In this document: positions 7,244 to 15,516 of the stretch, piece after piece
How positions within the stretch are numbered: position 1 is the first letter of the stretch
How the letters are laid out: each line of letters begins with the position of its first letter
Source of the DNA: CAZUVM01 sp964623885
GTDB lineage: Bacteria > Verrucomicrobiota > Verrucomicrobiia > Limisphaerales > UBA8199
Assembly: GCA_964623885.1 (NCBI GenBank)
Contig: CAZUVM010000143.1
Span: forward strand, 1 to 25,366
Direction: 5' to 3'
DNA: 25,366 nucleotides
The notes under the pieces: generated by a model
Seen by the model: the letters and a program-made list of their open reading frames with translations, nothing else
Told to the model about the DNA's origin: nothing
Databases searched by the model: none
Program-made: the position numbers and the translations under genes

Positions 7244-10200
7244 TTACGACCACTGATCGATCGCTTTCTCCAGCGCCTTGAGCCGCTCGTCTTTTTTGTC
7301 CAGGGAGCAGTCTTTGAGTTGCCCGCGAAGCGTATTCACGCGGCGCAGCCAGTAATCGTGATCGATGTCCCCGCTGATCTTTTCCGCCGCTTTGCGGGTA
7401 GCGGGGTCAATGACCTCCGGACTTCTCCGCTTCGTTCCGAGCTGGACTTCAAAAAGCATCAACTGCGCCTCGATCTGCCGGCACGGGCTGTTTGCATCGA
7501 GCCAGGTTTTGAATTCTGCAAAACAGGTTTTTTGCTTAAGAGTGTTGTCCAGTTGCGACCAGGCCGTATTCAAGGCGCTCCAGCTTTTTGGATCCTTCAA
7601 TGCCTGAAGCTGCGTCACTTTGTCGCTGATGTTTTTCGCCTGGGCGGCCAACAGATCGAAATCACGCGTTCCCGTTCGAGTGCTCGAGATCTGTTGCACT
7701 TTGGCGAAATCGCATTGGTCGAGAGCTTGTTGAGCCTGGTCCAGGTCGCGTCGCTCGGCGGTGGCCATTCCATCGGCCCACTGCGAGTAGGTCAGAAACG
7801 ATGCCTTACCGACAAAGTCCTTGTTCACTGGATCGGCAAGTACCGCGCGCACGCCAGTCCAATTCGTGGCTTGTTTGAGCGAAGAGAGACTGACCAGCAC
7901 GGCCATTTCGTTTGTGCCCTTGGCAAGCAGGGGACCAAAAGGCGGCTTGGTCCGATACGGTTTGGCGGGCAACGTTTGCAGGTATGAGTAGTCGCCCTGG
8001 TTAAACAGCTTCTTGGCTTGATCCAGGACGTCGCTTTCCTCCGTCACCTGGCTCGCCAGACTCTTAAATCTTGGGCTATCGCTATGCTTTTGGCAGAGGG
8101 CGGCCGCTTTCACGTAATCGCCAGTCGCAAACAAGGAACGAGCGGTTTGTTCATCCTGCTGCTCCGACTGCAGCACCATTGTTGCCAGCGCCGCCGATCG
8201 GATATCTGCCAATTGCTTGTTGAAATCTGCAATCGCCCCGGTTCGGGCTGGCGTCGTGGCGCGATCCTGCACGCCCTTAAGGGTCTCTCCGGCCTGGGCG
8301 CAAAGATTGGTGGCTTCGGTCGGCGCGCTGTTTGTTCGAGCGCGTGCCTGTTCCAGGCGTCCAAGGACGTTGGTCATAGCCATGGTAAACGTCACGTTAT
8401 TCGTTATGGTCGTATCCTCCGGCAGAGACGCGCCTGCTTTGAGCCAGTAGCTTACTGCTGAAGTCCACGCGTTCGTTCCCTCGGCCGCTTGTGCCAATTG
8501 TTTGGCTTGCGCCCCTTCTTGCTCCCGCTTCATTCGAGCGACGGCAGTTTGCTGTTGCTGCAGCGCTTTCGGCGTGACGTCGTCGATTTTGTTTTTGACC
8601 AGCGGATCGGTAGGCATCCACTTTTGTGCCTGCTGGTAATGCTCCAACGCATTGGTAAAACTTCCCGCGCGCTCGGCGTTTGCCGCAACTTCCATTTCCG
8701 TCTTAAACTTCTGTGCCGCTTCGCGGGCCTTCGCCATTTGATCGTTCGCCTTCGGAGTCAAATCCGCGATCTTCGTCTGAATTTGCGTATCGTTCGTGGC
8801 CAGCGTCAACGCGTGTTTGTAGAAGTCCAGAGCGTTCGTGAAGTTCCCGTCTCGCTCGGCAATTCTGGCCGAGCCTAACGCTCCATTGAGATCTTCCACG
8901 CGCTTTCGCTCTGCCTCAATCTGGTTCTGGGCCTTTGGCCCCAACTCCGCAATTTTGGCAGTGACCTCCGGGTCGCCGTGCTTGAGTAGATCGGCGCTTT
9001 GATAGAGAGCCAGAGCATTGGTGAAGTTGCCTGCCTGCTCCGCGGCTTTAGCTTTCGCGACATTGGCCTGAAAGTCTTGCATCCGTTGCTGCTGTTGGCC
9101 TGCCGCGGCCACCTGCGCTGCCGCTTTGCCCGGTAACTCCCTCAGTTTCGTCCCAACGAGCGTGTCACCCGCCTTGATTTGGTCGGCCTTCTGATACTGT
9201 GTCAGCGCATTGGTGTAATCGCCCTTTTGCTCGAACGCCTGCGCCGAACTGACTGCGGCACGGAAGTTGTTCTCCCGGTCTTTCTCGCTCTGCATCCGTT
9301 GCGTCACCAATTGCCTCTGCTGGTCGGCTTTCGGCTGCAATTCCCGTATTTTTGCCTGCACCTCAACGTCGCCCGCCTTGAGCCTGTCAGCCTGCTGATA
9401 GAAGCTCAAAGCATTGGTAAATTCCCCATTTCCCTCAGCCTTTTTCGCGGAACTAACTAATCCGGCAAAGTTCTGCGCATTCTGCTTTGCCTGCGAGATG
9501 CGCGTCGACAGATCGGTTGCCGCGCGGTCCGACGGCAGCACCAGGAGTGCGAGATTTCCCCAGTGTTCCGCCAAATCAGGTTGGCCTGAGCGCAGGTAAT
9601 TCTCTGCCACCGGCACCGCCTGGGCCGCGATCCAGCGGGAACAACCGTCAAAAGCCTTGGCGTCTTTGGCAGCGCCCTCGAGACTCGGCAATGCTTGCGC
9701 GGGATCGTTCCCGGACAACGCTTCCTGAGCTTTCACTAATAAACCTGCCAAAGCCAGGCCTTGCGCGGCCTCGCTTTCTTTGCTGCGATTTTTGGCTTTG
9801 GCCGCGCTATCTTTGGCGGCCTGGAATTGATCGGTGGCGCACGAAAAATTCGTTTGGTTGAGGCAGGTCGTCGCCGCTGACGTTTGGTTCGTCCAATCCG
9901 TCAGGGCTTGGGCTTCCACTGCTTCCGCTGCGCGTCGATGGGCCAGGTATCGGCTGACTGCCAGATAGCCCCCACCACCCAGGATACAAATCCCCAGCGC
10001 CACTCCTGCGCCCAGAACGGCTTTGCGGCCGATGTCGGAAGGACGAAAATCGCGAGCCAGCGTCTCGAGGCTGACCGTGTCCAGCGAAAGCTGCGGATTC
10101 ACAAGCTGATTGCACAGCTTGAGCCAGTAATCCGCGTCCTTGCCCAGAATGTCCCAAATCGACGAACGTTGGATCGGATAATTGTAATCGTCGCTCCGGG

Positions 10201-10870
10201 CAAGCAGGCGCCCTTCGACCAACTGCAGGATCAACTCGCCCAAATTGCGCAGGTCCTGGGCTTCCACCACCTGCGCGAGGAGTTCGCCGATTTGAGCTTT
10301 ATCCCCGGAATCCAATTCCGCGAGCTGGATTGGCGCCGCGGGAAAGGCGTCAGTCAGCACCAAAGGTGTCTTTTTGAGCGGCCGCGGTTGGCCGACCAGA
10401 AACACGTTCGAAGGTTTCAGGTTGCCATGCGAGTAACCGCGTGAGCGTTTCAAAGCGAGGCAACCGTCTACGACGTGCCGCACGACGTGCCGCAATGCCG
10501 CGCTATCAACGCCACCGCGGCGGGCGATCCAGGCTTTTAGATTGTTGCGAGGATAATGGTCGGTGACGTACCACGCTTCGGTGGCGGTTTTTCCGAGGTC
10601 AAGGATAGGCGCCAGACTACGACCGCCTTCGGATTGGGCTTTTTTGATTTGTTTAACGCCATCGAGGAATTCCAGTGCTCGGTCCTTTTGAAGGGTTCCT
10701 TCAGGCTGGCCCGGTGCGGTGGCGCGCATCCTCGGGGCGTAGCATTTTATGACGTAGAGGCGATTATCTCCCCCGGCTTTGCGCGCCTGCCAGACAGTCG
10801 AGACATGGCCCCGCTCGTCCGTAACCGCCAGGGGCTCGCCGTAAGTCTCAAACTCGCCGAAGTTGGGCAT
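7244..10870 (-). CDS. Membrane-anchored Ser/Thr pseudokinase with TPR-like repeat domain
   Basis: This 1208-residue protein has four regions. Residues 1-280 follow a protein-kinase layout: VIK lysine at 42, a catalytic loop HGNLKPSN at 148-155 where HRDLKPxN is expected, DAF at 174-176 in place of DFG, and an alpha-F-like DLRNLGELI at 206-214. The catalytic-base Asp is Asn, so it is probably a pseudokinase or very weak kinase. A hydrophobic segment at about 284-306 (AVLGAGVALGICILGGGGYLAV) is the likely membrane span. Residues 465-770 hold five repeats of 61-68 residues with the core [FY]TNALxxYxxA (484, 552, 616, 677, 738), each followed by KIxELxPKA-like helices, as in tetratricopeptide repeats. 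Residues 770-1208 are helical with degenerate repeats. By analogy with PknB/PpkA-like proteins the kinase part would be cytoplasmic and the repeats periplasmic. It lies downstream of a lipoprotein gene and upstream of a barrel gene. A role in T6SS regulation is possible, not shown. Confidence 0.82.
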   Translation of the reverse strand: MPNFGEFETYGEPLAVTDERGHVSTVWQARKAGGDNRLYVIKCYAPRMRATAPGQPEGTLQKDRALEFLDGVKQIKKAQSEGGRSLAPILDLGKTATEAWYVTDHYPRNNLKAWIARRGGVDSAALRHVVRHVVDGCLALKRSRGYSHGNLKPSNVFLVGQPRPLKKTPLVLTDAFPAAPIQLAELDSGDKAQIGELLAQVVEAQDLRNLGELILQLVEGRLLARSDDYNYPIQRSSIWDILGKDADYWLKLCNQLVNPQLSLDTVSLETLARDFRPSDIGRKAVLGAGVALGICILGGGGYLAVSRYLAHRRAAEAVEAQALTDWTNQTSAATTCLNQTNFSCATDQFQAAKDSAAKAKNRSKESEAAQGLALAGLLVKAQEALSGNDPAQALPSLEGAAKDAKAFDGCSRWIAAQAVPVAENYLRSGQPDLAEHWGNLALLVLPSDRAATDLSTRISQAKQNAQNFAGLVSSAKKAEGNGEFTNALSFYQQADRLKAGDVEVQAKIRELQPKADQQRQLVTQRMQSEKDRENNFRAAVSSAQAFEQKGDYTNALTQYQKADQIKAGDTLVGTKLRELPGKAAAQVAAAGQQQQRMQDFQANVAKAKAAEQAGNFTNALALYQSADLLKHGDPEVTAKIAELGPKAQNQIEAERKRVEDLNGALGSARIAERDGNFTNALDFYKHALTLATNDTQIQTKIADLTPKANDQMAKAREAAQKFKTEMEVAANAERAGSFTNALEHYQQAQKWMPTDPLVKNKIDDVTPKALQQQQTAVARMKREQEGAQAKQLAQAAEGTNAWTSAVSYWLKAGASLPEDTTITNNVTFTMAMTNVLGRLEQARARTNSAPTEATNLCAQAGETLKGVQDRATTPARTGAIADFNKQLADIRSAALATMVLQSEQQDEQTARSLFATGDYVKAAALCQKHSDSPRFKSLASQVTEESDVLDQAKKLFNQGDYSYLQTLPAKPYRTKPPFGPLLAKGTNEMAVLVSLSSLKQATNWTGVRAVLADPVNKDFVGKASFLTYSQWADGMATAERRDLDQAQQALDQCDFAKVQQISSTRTGTRDFDLLAAQAKNISDKVTQLQALKDPKSWSALNTAWSQLDNTLKQKTCFAEFKTWLDANSPCRQIEAQLMLFEVQLGTKRRSPEVIDPATRKAAEKISGDIDHDYWLRRVNTLRGQLKDCSLDKKDERLKALEKAIDQWS

Positions 10871-10885
10871 AGCGCGTAGCCGCTG

Positions 10886-10984
10886 ATGCGCAGCCGCTAA
10901 ACTGCCGGAACGCGCGCCGCAATCGGACTACCGGTCGCCACCCTCCCTGCGCGGGCACGTGATTGCAGCCTGGCGGCTGCGCAT
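10886..10984. repeat. 12-bp perfect inverted repeat flanking the upstream region of the pseudokinase gene
   Basis: ATGCGCAGCCGC at 10886-10897 is exactly complementary to GCGGCTGCGCAT at 10973-10984, with a 75-base spacer. It sits between the lipoprotein gene and the pseudokinase start at 10870. It could be a long-range hairpin in the leader or a pair of protein-binding sites. Chance is not excluded in G+C-rich DNA. Confidence 0.35.
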
Positions 10985-11011
10985 TGATCCTCATATTTCT
11001 GCAAACTCAAG

Positions 11012-11536
11012 CTAGGGACGCGGCGGCGTCAGGACCCGAATCTGCCCGTCCAGAACTTCCAATTCCAGCGTCTTATCCTTCGCCACCCACTCGTTTTTCC
11101 CAATGGGCACGATCAGTCTGCGCGGGTCGGACTCGTCATTGGAATACTTGCCCGGCAAATTCGCCATTACCAGTAGCTCCGATGTTCCATAGCCTTTCCA
11201 TTGAGTCCAAATTGGGTCATCGGCCTTTAACTCAAACACGTCTCCGCTTTCAAACCGAGTGCTCTTGGTCCGATTCTGGGCTTGCTTCCGTATGGGTTTG
11301 CTCGGATTCCAGTAATCGTCCGGCTTAACGCTGCGACGCCAGTAAGCATCTTCTGAAGGGGAGACGCCGATGAGATCGACTTCCACCGAGGCCGCCGTGG
11401 TCTTTTTGATCTTGAGATTCCACGCCACCGGCTTGCCCGATTTATGTCCCGTGGATCCACACCCCGATGCCAGGAGCCCAACCGCCAGCAACATGAGGCA
11501 AGTGCGAACAAGAAGCACAGTTCGTGATGAGTTCAT
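11012..11536 (-). CDS. Putative lipoprotein of unknown function
   Basis: This 174-residue protein begins with a basic N-terminus and hydrophobic stretch ending LLASGC, with Cys26 as the probable lipidation site, though Ala at the -3 position is less usual than Leu or Val. The mature part is about 148 residues, rich in charged and aromatic residues (DAYWRRSVKPDDYW, DDPIWTQWKGYG), and ends in a probable beta-rich segment (KTLELEVLDGQIRVL). No family was recognised. Size and position upstream of a membrane-anchored pseudokinase and on the T6SS strand allow the idea of a TssJ-like lipoprotein, but TssJ features are not evident. It lies 141 bp upstream of the pseudokinase gene and 130 bp downstream of the esterase gene. 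Confidence 0.65.
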   Translation of the reverse strand: MNSSRTVLLVRTCLMLLAVGLLASGCGSTGHKSGKPVAWNLKIKKTTAASVEVDLIGVSPSEDAYWRRSVKPDDYWNPSKPIRKQAQNRTKSTRFESGDVFELKADDPIWTQWKGYGTSELLVMANLPGKYSNDESDPRRLIVPIGKNEWVAKDKTLELEVLDGQIRVLTPPRP

Positions 11537-11666
11537 AGGGTTTCTAGCTGGTGGATTTGGCGTTTTTTGAATTGTTAACCGAGGGACGTACGGTGGTCAA
11601 GAGCGAATCACCCTATGGACATCCCGTGTATTACTGACCTCCTGAGGAATCCGCGGTACAACCTGG

Positions 11667-12881
11667 TTACTTGAGGGCGTACCCCTGCCACACCCATTCC
11701 AATGCCTCGGGCAGAGTTTGATTTTTGACCGCACGGTCAACGTGCCCGGCGTTCAACGCATACACGTATTGGTAATGATATCCCTTTTGTTTGAGCACAA
11801 TAGCCATTCGATTGTTTGCCGCCACCCAATCATGCATGTCGTCCCGCAGCACATTAGGATTCAGCAAGTCACGATCACCGACTTCGATCCAAATCCGAAT
11901 GGGTTTTGGCACGCTCTGCGGGATCAGCTTCTCGTGGAATTCCCACGCTCCACCGGGAGTTTCCGGGTTAAACGGCCACTGCTGGTTCACAAATGTTCCG
12001 GAATAGGAAATCACGCGGTGATACCATTCGGGATGATACCACGCCATTTCAAGCGCAGCAGCGCCGCCAGAACTGCTGCCCATCGTCGCGCGCCCATCCG
12101 GGTCCTTGGTTAACTTTACATGGCAGTTTGCCTCCACCAACGGCAGCACTTCGGATTCGATGTATTCTGCGAACTTCCCTGACATTGTGTCGTACTCCAG
12201 TCCGCGCTCGTTGCCTTGGGCGTCTCCGCCGCCATTGGCAATGTAAATGGCCAGCATAACCGGGAGTCGGTGCTGGGCTATCATATTATCCAGGATGTGC
12301 GGGAGGGTCATATCGGGAGCGCCCAGGCGTGGGCCATCATGGATCACTATGAACGGCGCGGTCGAGCCAGAGACGTACTGGCTCGGCACGTAAACGGTGA
12401 TCGTGCGCGTATACGGAGCCGGATATGTGTCCACGATCAAGGTTTTGGGATTGTTCGTGTCCACGATACCAAAAGCATGTCTCGCGATCCCTGGATAAAA
12501 CTTGCTGTTGGTCGACTCCATGCTGAATTGCTGCACGTTGCCCTTCGGAACACCGGTAACAACCGTCAACTCCGGCGCGGGCGCATAAGTGGGGCCGATA
12601 AGGAAGTTGCCATCGAGGTTATGTGGCGGGTTTGCCCCGGGTGCAGCTTCGGCAGGATTGGCAGCCGGATCATTGGTGATAGCCGCATTGTGGGAGGATG
12701 CCCTGGCAATGGGTTCGGCATTTGGCCCGGCTGCTATCAGGGCTGGTGTTCCCAGACTGGTCGGCGGGCGTGTCGGCGGCGGAGGTCGTCTATCCGCTGC
12801 TTGTGCTGAGCCGAAAAAGAGAGTCTGACCCAAGCAAGCCGCCAGCACAAAACTCGCAATCGCGCTTCTGGTTTTGCACAT
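11667..12881 (-). CDS. Secreted alpha/beta-hydrolase esterase (Fes/esterase D-like)
   Basis: 404 residues from an ATG at 12881, where MCKTRSAIASFVLAACLGQT...AQA forms a good signal peptide. After a Pro/Ala/Asn-rich linker (to about residue 100) comes an alpha/beta-hydrolase domain like enterochelin esterase (Fes) and esterase D: RTITVYVPSQY near the domain start, an oxyanion-type PFIVIHDGPR, nucleophile elbow GSSSGG (Ser near residue 270), an acidic residue in EVGDRDLL (near 336-338) and His in NAGHVDRAV (near 380). These form a plausible complete triad. It probably cleaves an ester on a carbohydrate or siderophore-like substrate outside the cytoplasm. An alternative ATG at 12950 overlaps the preceding gene's TGA (ATGA), which suggests coupling but gives a much poorer signal peptide. 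Downstream of a sugar isomerase/oxidoreductase cluster, a plant-polysaccharide esterase is a reasonable guess. Confidence 0.8.
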   Translation of the reverse strand: MCKTRSAIASFVLAACLGQTLFFGSAQAADRRPPPPTRPPTSLGTPALIAAGPNAEPIARASSHNAAITNDPAANPAEAAPGANPPHNLDGNFLIGPTYAPAPELTVVTGVPKGNVQQFSMESTNSKFYPGIARHAFGIVDTNNPKTLIVDTYPAPYTRTITVYVPSQYVSGSTAPFIVIHDGPRLGAPDMTLPHILDNMIAQHRLPVMLAIYIANGGGDAQGNERGLEYDTMSGKFAEYIESEVLPLVEANCHVKLTKDPDGRATMGSSSGGAAALEMAWYHPEWYHRVISYSGTFVNQQWPFNPETPGGAWEFHEKLIPQSVPKPIRIWIEVGDRDLLNPNVLRDDMHDWVAANNRMAIVLKQKGYHYQYVYALNAGHVDRAVKNQTLPEALEWVWQGYALK

Positions 12882-12946
12882 ACACCGGATTAACAACCCA
12901 AGGGTACTCTTAAGACATGATCCGCATTTTCCCTCCAACTCGCCAA

Positions 12947-13873
12947 TCATGCTTTTTCAAACATCGCTCTCCAATTGTCCAGACATCTTTTTGCAGTTTC
13001 GAATTCTGAATACCGGCTTCCTTCCTGCTCAATCAGGAAATACTCGATGCCACCGACGGATTGGGCGGTGGCAATCAATTCCTTCCAGGGTGTCACCCCT
13101 TCGCCGAACAGCACGCGATAACCTTTCCCTTCCGCTGCCGTGCCCGGCGCCCAATCCTTGCAATGCATTACTTTGATTCGACCGGGATTCGCCTTAACCC
13201 AAGCGACTGGGTCTGCGCCTGCCTCTTCGCACGTGCCAACATCCAGTTGGAGCACGAATTCCTTGGGCGTGTTCGCCGCGATGACTTCAAGGATCCGTTG
13301 GCCGTTTTCCATTTTGGCCCATTCGGCCTGATGGTTGTGGTAACCGGCGCTTAAACCATGCGGTTTCAACTGCTCGACCGCAGAGGCGAGTTTTTCACAC
13401 AGACCCTTCCACCCGTCCACGCCGTTGGTGCGACCTGGCGCGCTGGCCAGAACGAGGTAACGAGCCCCCAGAATCTGGTTCAGCTCGATTGCGTGCGCCA
13501 TGTTTTCACCCGGACCGAAGGACTCAAAGCCGTTATGGGTCGAGTAACAGCGCAAACCCAGATCATCCATCTGCGCGCGTACGTCCTTGGTATAAGCGGG
13601 AGTCCACTTAAAGTAGGGCGAGTAGAATTCCACTATCTCATAACCTGCCCTGGCGACAGTTTTGAGCGTATTCGGCAAATCGCGCTGCAATTCACCCCGC
13701 ACGGAATAGAGCTCAAGGCCGATGGGATACTTTTTCTTCGCCGTCGCTTCCGGTGCGGCTGTTTGGGCGGCCGCGCCAATAATTGAAAACCGGGTCGCGA
13801 TGGCTGCCGGAACCCCGGCGGAGATTGCCAGGAAGTTTCTTCGCGTGAGAGAGGAGGACATTGATGTCTTCAT
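12947..13873 (-). CDS. Tat-exported sugar phosphate isomerase/epimerase (xylose isomerase-like TIM barrel)
   Basis: 308 residues with a Tat signal (LTRRNFLAISAGVPAAIA) at about 9-26. The rest matches the AP-endonuclease-2/xylose isomerase-like TIM barrel: GLELYSVRGEL as first strand, YEIVEFYSPYF, CYSTHNGFESF, AGYHNHQAEW, VLQLDVGTCEEAG, RIKVMHCKDWAP and EYFLIEQEGSR. The Asp, His and Glu in the last motifs match the usual divalent-metal ligands. Families of this type isomerise or epimerise sugars or keto-sugars; with neighbouring exported Gfo/Idh/MocA enzymes it may act in oxidation/epimerisation of glycosides in the periplasm, as is common in Verrucomicrobia and Planctomycetes. Substrate is unknown. 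A second ATG five codons in (MSSSLTRRN) is an equally possible start. Confidence 0.87.
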   Translation of the reverse strand: MKTSMSSSLTRRNFLAISAGVPAAIATRFSIIGAAAQTAAPEATAKKKYPIGLELYSVRGELQRDLPNTLKTVARAGYEIVEFYSPYFKWTPAYTKDVRAQMDDLGLRCYSTHNGFESFGPGENMAHAIELNQILGARYLVLASAPGRTNGVDGWKGLCEKLASAVEQLKPHGLSAGYHNHQAEWAKMENGQRILEVIAANTPKEFVLQLDVGTCEEAGADPVAWVKANPGRIKVMHCKDWAPGTAAEGKGYRVLFGEGVTPWKELIATAQSVGGIEYFLIEQEGSRYSEFETAKRCLDNWRAMFEKA

Positions 13874-13954
13874 AAGCAGTTAATCGGGACGGTATCGCCC
13901 CGGCATCCCGAGGCTTTACCACCTGCGGACGGAACTCAAGATTCAACTTGGCGC

Positions 13955-15388
13955 TTAGGCCAGCTTGAATCCCTCGCGATAAACCCGCTTGACATACTGG
14001 GCGGCTTCCGGCGCGTTGGTAGCGCGCATCTTCGGACCGTCCCACTCCAGTTTCTTACCGACGCGCAGGGCCACACAGCCCAGGAGAATGATTTCCGTCA
14101 AATACGCCGCCACGTCGAAATTGGAATATGGCAACGGCCCACCTTTACACGCGGCAATCCATTCCAGGTGTTGCTTTGGATCATCGCCGCCGTGGTGCGG
14201 GTTGCGCGGCAAAGTTACCGGCACGGCCTTCACCGCTTCATGTGTGTCGCCCCGCACCAATTCCTTTTCGTCATTAAGCTTGATGAAGAAGTTGGTGCCG
14301 TAATCGTCCGGCGAGAAAATCTGGCCTTTCTCTCCGATCAGGAGCGCTCCGCTCGTGGGCACTGTCTCCAGCATCTCTTTAATATCTTTTGTGACATCTG
14401 CCGACGGACGCAGCGGCGCCACCGACTTGTCGCCAGGATTGCCGTCGTACCAGAAAAACTCGGTTTCAGGCAAACCTTCGCGCGGCGGAAAAACGAATCG
14501 GATCTTCGCCGTCTTGGGAAACGTATCCGGGTTGAGTTCGGAATGATCCACCAGTTCGACCAGGTTTGGGTAGCCCAGCTTGGCCGCGCGGAACGGCATG
14601 TTTACAGTGTGGCAGGCCATGTCACCCATGGCGCCGGTACCGAAGTCAAACCAGCCGCGCCACGCAAACGGGTGGTAAACGCCCTTCTTGAAAGGGCGAA
14701 GGGGAGCCGGTCCGAGCCATAGGTCCCATTTGAAATTCTCCGGCACCGGATCGGAGCCTTCCGGGCGCGTGATGCCTTGGGGCCAGATCGGGCGGTTAGT
14801 CCAGACGTGGATCTGCTTTACTGGGCCGATAACTCCCGCATGCACCACTTCCACTGCACGGCGTAAACCGTCAGCCGAGCTGCCCTGGTTGCCCATCTGC
14901 GTGACTACGCCGTGTTCTTTTGCAATCTGTCGCAGGTAACGTGCCTCAAAGACGGTTTGAGTCAGCGGTTTTTGGCAGTACACATGCTTGCCCAATTTGA
15001 TTGCGTGCGAAGCGACCAGCGCGTGCAGATGGTCCGGTGTCGAAACCATGACGGCGTCGATGTTATTTGCCTCCTTTTCCAGACACTCGCGCCAGTCAAA
15101 GTAGAATTTCGCATTGGGGCAGAGTCGGCGTGAACTTTCGGCCATGTGCTCGTCGGCATCGCATAGCGCCACGATTTCCTCACTCTGGCAGCACTCGATA
15201 TCGCTTTGACCCTTGCCGCCCGCTCCAACGCAGGCAATGCGGAGCTTGTCGCCGGAGGTAAGCTTCCGTGCTCGTGGTTGTGCCATGCAGCTGCTGAGAG
15301 TGGAGGCCCCGGCAGCGGCCACGGCTGAATAGTAGAGGAACTGGCGACGGCTCAGGGATGATTTTGGGGGAAAAGAATGTTTCGACAT
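13955..15388 (-). CDS. Tat-exported Gfo/Idh/MocA family oxidoreductase, copy 2
   Basis: 477 residues from an ATG at 15388, preceded by AAAAGGACC, a good ribosome binding site. A Tat signal LSRRQFLYYSAVAAAGAS is followed by LSSC, a possible lipobox. The Rossmann motif is IACVGAGGKGQSD, followed by IVALCDADE, VSTPDHLHALVASHAI and GKHVYCQKPLT, where the Lys corresponds to the family EKP lysine. The central beta domain has WRGWFDFGTGAMGDMACHTV. It would use a bound NAD(P) to oxidise or reduce a sugar or cyclitol. It is a clear paralogue of the gene just upstream on the strand: in the segment starting GLRRAVEVV, 25 of 32 residues are identical. The C-terminus VALRVGKKLEWDGPKM is also shared. The exact substrate cannot be told. 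Confidence 0.9.
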   Translation of the reverse strand: MSKHSFPPKSSLSRRQFLYYSAVAAAGASTLSSCMAQPRARKLTSGDKLRIACVGAGGKGQSDIECCQSEEIVALCDADEHMAESSRRLCPNAKFYFDWRECLEKEANNIDAVMVSTPDHLHALVASHAIKLGKHVYCQKPLTQTVFEARYLRQIAKEHGVVTQMGNQGSSADGLRRAVEVVHAGVIGPVKQIHVWTNRPIWPQGITRPEGSDPVPENFKWDLWLGPAPLRPFKKGVYHPFAWRGWFDFGTGAMGDMACHTVNMPFRAAKLGYPNLVELVDHSELNPDTFPKTAKIRFVFPPREGLPETEFFWYDGNPGDKSVAPLRPSADVTKDIKEMLETVPTSGALLIGEKGQIFSPDDYGTNFFIKLNDEKELVRGDTHEAVKAVPVTLPRNPHHGGDDPKQHLEWIAACKGGPLPYSNFDVAAYLTEIILLGCVALRVGKKLEWDGPKMRATNAPEAAQYVKRVYREGFKLA

Positions 15389-15516
15389 GGTCCTTTTCCT
15401 ACGCGGAGCCGCGGCCCTCGACAAGGAAATTCAAGCGCAAAATGAGAACAAAAACTTACGACAAGTTCGTAGCGATTTTGGCCTGGTTTTGCCTGTCGCG
15501 TTTGAGGCGTCTGCCC

